This document shows, one piece after another, positions 5,962-10,195 of a stretch of DNA of 10,195 nt. Positions within the stretch are counted from its first letter, which is position 1, and the number at the start of each line of letters is the position of its first letter. Under the pieces are notes generated by a model. It saw only the letters and a program-made list of their open reading frames with translations, was not told the DNA's origin and did no database searches. The stretch spans positions 1 through 10,195 of the forward strand of contig JAKALX010000099.1 of NCBI GenBank assembly GCA_021823905.1, given 5' to 3'. The DNA comes from Chloroflexota bacterium (lineage in GTDB: Bacteria > Chloroflexota > Dehalococcoidia > Tepidiformales > Tepidiformaceae). Made by a program: the position numbers and the translations under genes.

Positions 5962-6444
5962 ATGTCGAACAACGAGCGGTCGCCCCTGGTTGAAGGAGCG
6001 ATCAGTGCCTTGCTCGGTGCGAGCGCGCTCCTCGATCCGGTCCGGCTGCGTGCGTGGGACAACGACGGGCTCACGGTGACGCAACTCCGGGTGCTCGGGC
6101 ATCTCCTGGAGAAGGAGGGTCTGAGCAACGCCGAGCTCGCCGAGCGTCTTTACGTCACCAGACCATCGGTTTCGGCCCTGCTCGAGCGGCTGGAGCGGGG
6201 TGGATTCATCCGGCGTGAGGTGGCGCCCAACGATCGCCGCGGGATCTGCATCTGGCTCGAGCCGCGAGGCCGCCAGGAGATCTCGAGCTTCCGCGAGGAG
6301 ATTCGCGCGTATAGCGCCGGGTTGATGTCGGAGATGACCGAAGCCGACCTCAACGCATTCACCGCGAGCCTTCTGCGCTTCATCGAAGCCGGGCGGTCGC
6401 GCCGCATGAAGGATCTGCGCAACGAGCCAGACGCCGGAAGCTAG
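5962..6444 (+). CDS. MarR-family winged-helix transcriptional regulator
   Basis: 160 residues from ATG 5962, with GAGGGAA close upstream; a TTG six codons earlier has no comparable site. The protein follows the MarR plan: an N-terminal dimerisation helix (about 8-30), then LTVTQLRVLGHLLEKEG (37-53), helix SNAELAERLYV (55-65) and recognition helix TRPSVSALLERLERGG (66-81). The wing is FIRREVAPNDRRG with the conserved Asp91-Arg92-Arg93, and C-terminal helices complete the dimer interface. Family knowledge: a dimer that binds palindromic operators and often releases DNA when a small phenolic or oxidised ligand, or a Cys redox change, is sensed. Cys96 in the wing strand is a possible but unproven redox site. 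It is divergent from the flavin oxidoreductase across 218 bp, so that gene and itself are the likeliest targets. Confidence 0.92.
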   Translation: MSNNERSPLVEGAISALLGASALLDPVRLRAWDNDGLTVTQLRVLGHLLEKEGLSNAELAERLYVTRPSVSALLERLERGGFIRREVAPNDRRGICIWLEPRGRQEISSFREEIRAYSAGLMSEMTEADLNAFTASLLRFIEAGRSRRMKDLRNEPDAGS

Positions 6445-6753
6445 ACGCTCACCGGGACGGCGACGGGAGCCTCGATCGACGTCGTGTGTGCGGTAGCCGA
6501 CTGGACTTCGCGACGCCAGCCGTCGCTCGTCGAAAGTTCCGCGTCGCTACCCCTGGGTTGTCGGCGGTGGAAGCCGTCCCTACCGTGACCGCCTCCCGGT
6601 GCGCGGAAGAGATCCAGCCTCGTAATACGCTCGTGCATCCCGCTCAGCGCTGCGGGAGAATCGCGCCGCGGCACATTCAACTCTCGGGAAAAACGCGGCT
6701 GCCGCGCGCCGTACGCTCTCTCGATCGCTTCGCGGCGCGCCGATGCTATTAAT
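6445..6753. other. 309-bp intergenic interval without a supported gene
   Basis: No reading frame here shows the near-uniform G/C third positions of the neighbouring genes. A - strand open frame enters from 6812 and ends at TAG 6443-6441; its part from ATG 6638 has only about three quarters G/C at third positions and no ribosome binding site. A + strand frame (6486-6752) looks equally unlike protein. CACCGGGA (6450-6457) is inverted as TCCCGGTG (6594-6601), too far apart for a terminator. The last bases, CTATTAAT, are strikingly A+T-rich and abut the next ATG. The interval probably holds the promoter of the metallopeptidase. Confidence 0.5.
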
Positions 6754-8991
6754 ATGAGGCGTTGGAGGCTGGCCGCCACAGTCGCCGTGCTGCTCGTTGC
6801 CCTGCAGGCCACGGGCGCGCCGAGCCGTATTCGGGCCCAATCGGCAACGTCGTTGCCCTACCGTGTCGTGTCGGACTCGTACTACCGCGTTGACCCGGCC
6901 GCCGGGACGATGACCGCGCGTGTCGAGGCGACTTTTTACAACCGCCAGACGGCGGACCTGAAAGCCCTTCCGATCTGGGTGATGCCTGCCGCGTCGAGCG
7001 TCCTCGTGACGCAGGACGGGAGTGAGCTGAAGACGACGATTACCCAGGCGAGCGCGAAACTTGGCATCCCGGCGCTGGTGCTTGCGCAGCTTCCAACGCC
7101 GTTGAAGGCGAACCTGCGAACCGACGTTGTCGTAACGTATGCGGTTCCGGCGCAGAGCAACGCGCTCGTGAACATGGCGCCCGGGGTTGTGGAGTCGCCG
7201 TTCGTAAGCCAGGGGCAGGGATCGTTCGTCTTTGTCGACGTTCCAAAGTCCGCCGAAAACTACTTCGATCCGGGCTGCATCGCGGTGGCAAGCCAGCCGA
7301 AGGACGTGACGGACGCGGGATACGAGCGCTGGGTCTGTGGCGAGATCATCCACGCGGTCTTCGGCAGGACTGACAGCACCGAGGCCGCCTGCGCTAACCT
7401 GGACGACCGCTGCCGCCAGCGCACGCTCAAGGGTTCGGTCGTCGCGTTTGCCCAGTCGATTACCGATCCTTCGAGCCGGGGAACGGCGTCCGCCGACGTG
7501 CAGCTGTCACAAAAGTCCATTCGGCTCACGTTCCGCTACTTCAAACACGACGAACAGTGGGCGCTGAAGGAGATGGAGACGGCGAAGACGGCGCTGCCCA
7601 GGCTCGAGGCGCTCTTCGGCTTTCCCTTCCCATTCGATTCGCTGAGCCTGCGCGAGTCCCACCACATCGAATTTGGCGGCGCCGCCGGGCTGGCCTACCT
7701 CACTGGCGGCGACATCCTCGTGGCGCCCGGCACTGGTATCGACGACGAGGTTGCTGTTCACGAGCTCGCTCACGAGTGGGCCGGAGGCAACCTGGCCGAG
7801 ACGTGGGAGGCCGAGGGCCTCGCCGAATACGCCATGCGCTCGCTGGCTCCAGACATGAGTATCAAGCCCAGCGACTGGGGCTGGCAGAAGCTCGGGTATA
7901 CCGACAACCTCGCGACCTGGGGTGATGGGTCGGCGGTGGCCGACAGCGATTACTGGTACGGAAAGGCCAGCGCCTTCTTCTTCGCCCTCGAACAGGCGGT
8001 GGGTGGCAAGGCAAAGATGACCGAGGTGCTCAGCAAACTCGATCCGCACCTGTCGAGGACGCCATTCGACGGCCGCTATTTGATGGACCGCGCGGAGGCG
8101 GTCAGCGGCGCCAATCTCGACGACCTGTTCCTCAAATGGGTGTTCAACCCCGCCGCCGCGGCGGGCCTGCTCAAGGAGCGCCGCGCGGCATACACCACAC
8201 TGAAGCCGCTGACGGATCGAGCGGCGGCGATGGGCCTTGCCGGTGTCCCGCTGGACATCCAGGCGAACCTTGACGCATGGTCTTTCGGAGGGATAGAGGG
8301 CCAGGCCGCGCAGGGAAACAAGGTGCTCGACAGCTATGCCACCGTTGTTGCGCAGGCGCGGGACAACGGGTTGGAAAACTCGGGCGCTGTCGCGAAGAGC
8401 TGGGGCTCGGACACGATGGCGCACACTTCGACCGTGATTGAGGACGAGCGGCTGGCGATCGCCGCCATCACCTCGGCGGCCGAGCAATTGGCCGGGCTGC
8501 ACGCAGATCCGCCTGCCCTCAAGCAGCTCGAAGACGCTCGCGCGAAATTCGCCAGCGGCGATTTCGCCGAGGCCAAGCGGCTGGCGTCGGGCGCCGTTGC
8601 GGCGCAGTTCAACGGGGTGGCCGCCGGCAAACTGATCGAACTCGCGAAGCAGAAACAGGCGTCGTTTTCGCCGTCCTTCCTTTCGCGGGTCGGCCTCCTT
8701 TTCATGGACCCGGCGGGCGACCTCGCGGCTGCGGAGAAAGCGTATGCGGCCGGCGATTCGAAGACGGCGCTCGCGCTTTCGCGTTCGGCGTATGACGGTT
8801 GGAACGACGCCGGCTCCCGCGGGCTGCAACGGCTGGCGGTCCTCGCCGGGGTGATGTGCGCCCTGAGTGTCGGCATCTGGTATCTGCTGCGGCGCTTGCA
8901 GCGGCCGCCCAACGAACCTGGTGGCGGCCAGCAGGGGCATTTCATCGAACCGGCGCGGTTCAACTGGCACGACTGGGAGAACCCGAGATAG
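6754..8991 (+). CDS. Secreted, membrane-anchored gluzincin metallopeptidase (M1 / peptidase MA-like)
   Basis: 745 residues. Residues 1-29 are a Sec signal peptide (MRRWRL, hydrophobic AATVAVLLVALQA, cleavage near IRAQ-SATS). Residues about 30-250 form a beta-rich N-terminal region holding Cys175, 195, 213 and 220, plausible disulfides outside the cell. The catalytic domain has HELAHEW (His336, Glu337, His340) and Glu354 in WEAEGLAEY. This HExxH-x13-E spacing is shorter than the x18 of classical M1 aminopeptidases and closer to peptidase-MA-like domains. No GxMEN exopeptidase motif is apparent, although HIEFGGAAGLAY may occupy its place. Residues about 480-690 are Ala-rich helices, and 694-712 is a single membrane helix followed by RRLQRPP and a short tail, giving an extracytoplasmic catalytic domain with a C-terminal anchor. 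No Shine-Dalgarno precedes ATG 6754. The signal peptide still supports that start. Substrate unknown. Confidence 0.85.
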   Translation: MRRWRLAATVAVLLVALQATGAPSRIRAQSATSLPYRVVSDSYYRVDPAAGTMTARVEATFYNRQTADLKALPIWVMPAASSVLVTQDGSELKTTITQASAKLGIPALVLAQLPTPLKANLRTDVVVTYAVPAQSNALVNMAPGVVESPFVSQGQGSFVFVDVPKSAENYFDPGCIAVASQPKDVTDAGYERWVCGEIIHAVFGRTDSTEAACANLDDRCRQRTLKGSVVAFAQSITDPSSRGTASADVQLSQKSIRLTFRYFKHDEQWALKEMETAKTALPRLEALFGFPFPFDSLSLRESHHIEFGGAAGLAYLTGGDILVAPGTGIDDEVAVHELAHEWAGGNLAETWEAEGLAEYAMRSLAPDMSIKPSDWGWQKLGYTDNLATWGDGSAVADSDYWYGKASAFFFALEQAVGGKAKMTEVLSKLDPHLSRTPFDGRYLMDRAEAVSGANLDDLFLKWVFNPAAAAGLLKERRAAYTTLKPLTDRAAAMGLAGVPLDIQANLDAWSFGGIEGQAAQGNKVLDSYATVVAQARDNGLENSGAVAKSWGSDTMAHTSTVIEDERLAIAAITSAAEQLAGLHADPPALKQLEDARAKFASGDFAEAKRLASGAVAAQFNGVAAGKLIELAKQKQASFSPSFLSRVGLLFMDPAGDLAAAEKAYAAGDSKTALALSRSAYDGWNDAGSRGLQRLAVLAGVMCALSVGIWYLLRRLQRPPNEPGGGQQGHFIEPARFNWHDWENPR

Positions 8992-8997
8992 GCGCTG

Positions 8998-9828
8998 TCA
9001 GCCCGTGAGGCCCTGCAGTCCCAGACGAAGACCGACAAGCACAAGAGCCCCTGCGAGGGCGCGCAGGATGATCCCGCCGTGGAGCCGGTGCGAGAGCTGC
9101 GCTCCCAATTGCGCGCCAGGGATGGCGCCAAGCCCGATGAGCACCGCCTGTGCGAGCGACCGATCCCAGGTCAGCGTTCCGGTGAGGATGTGCACGGCGG
9201 TGCCTTCCCCCGCCATGAACGCGAGGACGAAGTGCGAGGTCGCGGCCGCGATGTGCACCGGGAAATGGAGGACGGTGGCCATGACCGGCACGTGGATGAT
9301 GCCGCCGCCGATCCCCAGGAGGCTGCTCACGAAGCCGACGCCCGCGCTGATCACGATCCCTTTCCACAACTGGAACGAATAGACGAAGGTGTTGCCGTGC
9401 GAGTCGGTGATCTCGCGGCGAACGACACCACGTCCGGTGATTGGTTCCGCTACGCCCTGGATGGCCGAACGGAACATGAGGTAGAAACCCACGACGATCA
9501 GCAAGGCCGCGAACAGCGCATCGAACTCGCGCCGCGGGATATAGCTCACGACGATTGCGCCCGCGGTAGCCCCAGGGAACGTCGCGACCGCGAACCAGGC
9601 GCCGCTCCGATAGTCGACGCGCCGCTGCCGGGCGTAGGCAACGGTCCCGGAGCTCACGTTCGCGCAGACAACGAGCAGTGACATCGCGGTGATCGCTTCT
9701 GGCTGCTTATGGGGGTAGACGAGGAGCAGGACGGGAACGAGCAGGAACCCCCCGCCAGCGCCGACCAGGGTACCGAATGCGCCCACGAGTACGCCAAGCG
9801 GGATCAGCCAGATGTCGGTCAGTTCCAG
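8998..9828 (-). CDS. TauE/SafE family (sulfite exporter-like) membrane permease, probable CTG start
   Basis: About 276 residues if it starts at CTG 9828, or 262 from GTG 9786. The family's two-repeat architecture is visible. Repeat 1 has LVGAGGGFLLVPVLLLVYP and the partner helix QPEAITAMSLLVVCANVSSG. Repeat 2 has LLGIGGGIIHVPVM and HIAAATSHFVLAFM. There are about eight hydrophobic segments in all and a central hydrophilic loop (EPITGRGVVRREITDSHG). Family knowledge: export or import of sulfite, sulfoacetate or other organosulfonates and C2-C3 anions. The substrate here is unknown. No ATG, GTG or TTG lies between GTG 9786 and the in-frame stop at 9888, yet coding-like sequence LELTDIWLIPLGVLVG extends upstream of the GTG and completes the first helix. 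CTG 9828 has GGAG six bases upstream. Its stop is 6 bp from the metallopeptidase stop (convergent). Confidence 0.85.
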   Translation of the reverse strand: MELTDIWLIPLGVLVGAFGTLVGAGGGFLLVPVLLLVYPHKQPEAITAMSLLVVCANVSSGTVAYARQRRVDYRSGAWFAVATFPGATAGAIVVSYIPRREFDALFAALLIVVGFYLMFRSAIQGVAEPITGRGVVRREITDSHGNTFVYSFQLWKGIVISAGVGFVSSLLGIGGGIIHVPVMATVLHFPVHIAAATSHFVLAFMAGEGTAVHILTGTLTWDRSLAQAVLIGLGAIPGAQLGAQLSHRLHGGIILRALAGALVLVGLRLGLQGLTG

Positions 9829-9838
9829 GTCAGGCTCC
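9826..9838 (-). promoter_or_regulatory. Ribosome binding site favouring a CTG start for the permease
   Basis: GGAG at 9838-9835, six bases, then CTG at 9828-9826. No such site precedes GTG 9786, which also lies inside the first hydrophobic segment. Codon third positions change from mixed to mostly G/C at about this CTG. Confidence 0.45.
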
Positions 9839-9885
9839 GTTTGCGTTCGCGCTGGGATGCAGTGTGAAGGCTGGCGGACGTACGG

Positions 9886-10195
9886 TCAGACGGGGATGTT
9901 CGGCTCGTCACCGTAGTCGCCGCGGCGGCCGAACTGGCCCGGCCGGCGGAGCAGGCGGTCGCGGATGCCGCCAGCCCGGTCGAGGAAGTGCGCCAGGCGG
10001 CGTTCCAACCGGCCCCGCAGCCACGAGCGCGTCGAGCCGATCTGCCGGTAGCGCAGATAGCGCCGCTCCATGCGTGTCTTCGGGCGCAGCCGCTGCACGC
10101 GCGTGAGCTCCCGGAGGATGCTGCGCCGGAGGAGCACGGCGGCCTCCGCATGGTCGGTATGGGCGCCGTCGCCGGGCTCGAGAACCGTCGCGTCG
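9886..10195 (-). CDS. Unrecognised Arg-rich protein, C-terminal part
   Basis: The last 102 codons of a gene whose start lies beyond the right edge, read in the frame entering at 10194 and ending at TGA 9888-9886. Almost every codon ends in G or C, a strong sign of true coding in this genome and better than in the overlapping frame that extends to 9819. The visible part starts with an acidic, His-containing stretch (DATVLEPGDGAHTDHAEAA). A long, strongly basic helical region follows (LLRRSILRELTRVQ, RMERRYLRYRQIGSTRSWLR, GRLERRLAHFLDR) and then a Gly-rich end, GRRGDYGDEPNIPV. No Cys, no membrane segment and no motif I can name. Nucleic-acid or acidic-partner binding is possible from charge alone. 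It precedes the permease on the same strand by 57 bp and may share its transcript. Confidence 0.65.
   Translation of the reverse strand, partial: DATVLEPGDGAHTDHAEAAVLLRRSILRELTRVQRLRPKTRMERRYLRYRQIGSTRSWLRGRLERRLAHFLDRAGGIRDRLLRRPGQFGRRGDYGDEPNIPV

Noticed and set aside
6441..6812. - strand open frame of 123 codons convergent with MarR
   Set aside because: It overlaps the metallopeptidase start, has no ribosome binding site at ATG 6812 or 6638, and has third positions less G/C-rich than real genes here. Its C-terminal end looks mildly protein-like, so a decayed gene cannot be wholly excluded.
7507..8970. Long - strand open frame opposite the metallopeptidase
   Set aside because: Mirror frame of a G+C-rich gene; the + strand has a signal peptide, a HExxH motif and a membrane helix.
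9819..10151. Alternative - strand frame overlapping the Arg-rich gene
   Set aside because: Low-complexity Ala/Arg/Ser translation typical of a shifted G+C-rich frame; the other frame has near-uniform G/C third positions.
1..10195. CRISPR array, tRNA, transposase or phage genes
   Set aside because: None seen: no short regularly spaced repeats, no tRNA-like cloverleaf noticed by eye, and no recombinase or capsid-like frames.

Overview
This is a G+C-rich bacterial chromosomal window with dense genes and codons that mostly end in G or C. It contains no rRNA, tRNA, CRISPR array, insertion sequence or phage gene that I can see. The gene mix (S9B dipeptidyl peptidase, Xaa-Pro dipeptidase, luciferase-like flavin monooxygenase, tandem rhodanese, TauE/SafE permease) fits a free-living heterotroph. 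An uncultured Chloroflexota (Dehalococcoidia-like) or actinobacterial lineage is my guess. No phylogenetic marker is present, so this is weak inference.

Left block, + strand (1-3412): the 3' end of an Xaa-Pro dipeptidase overlaps a complete DPP-IV-type serine peptidase by 4 bp. A tandem-rhodanese sulfurtransferase follows 33 bp later with a strong ribosome binding site. The two peptidases form a logical pair for breaking down proline-containing peptides: DPP IV releases Xaa-Pro dipeptides and the dipeptidase splits them.

Middle block, - strand (5743 down to 3437): a luciferase-like (LLM class) flavin-dependent oxidoreductase is followed downstream by three tandem copies of a very small Cys4 zinc-binding protein, at 4303-4103, 4056-3829 and 3712-3491. 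The run ends at a hairpin whose U-rich tail lies on the - strand. The three copies share 31-34 of 43 core residues, and two share the same start-site context. Their Cys spacing and DLG motif resemble the DNA gyrase inhibitor YacG, but they are not ordinary YacG. This cluster is the most unusual part of the window.

Regulatory junction (5744-5961): the oxidoreductase is divergent from a MarR-family regulator (5962-6444, +), the usual arrangement for a local regulator of a flavin oxidoreductase. A 309-bp non-coding interval follows.

Right block: a large secreted, C-terminally membrane-anchored gluzincin-type metallopeptidase (6754-8991, +) converges, 6 bp apart, on a TauE/SafE permease (- strand). 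The permease reading frame lacks any ATG/GTG/TTG at its natural N terminus and may start at CTG 9828. Upstream of it, on the same strand, is the C-terminal end of an Arg-rich protein I do not recognise, which runs off the right edge.
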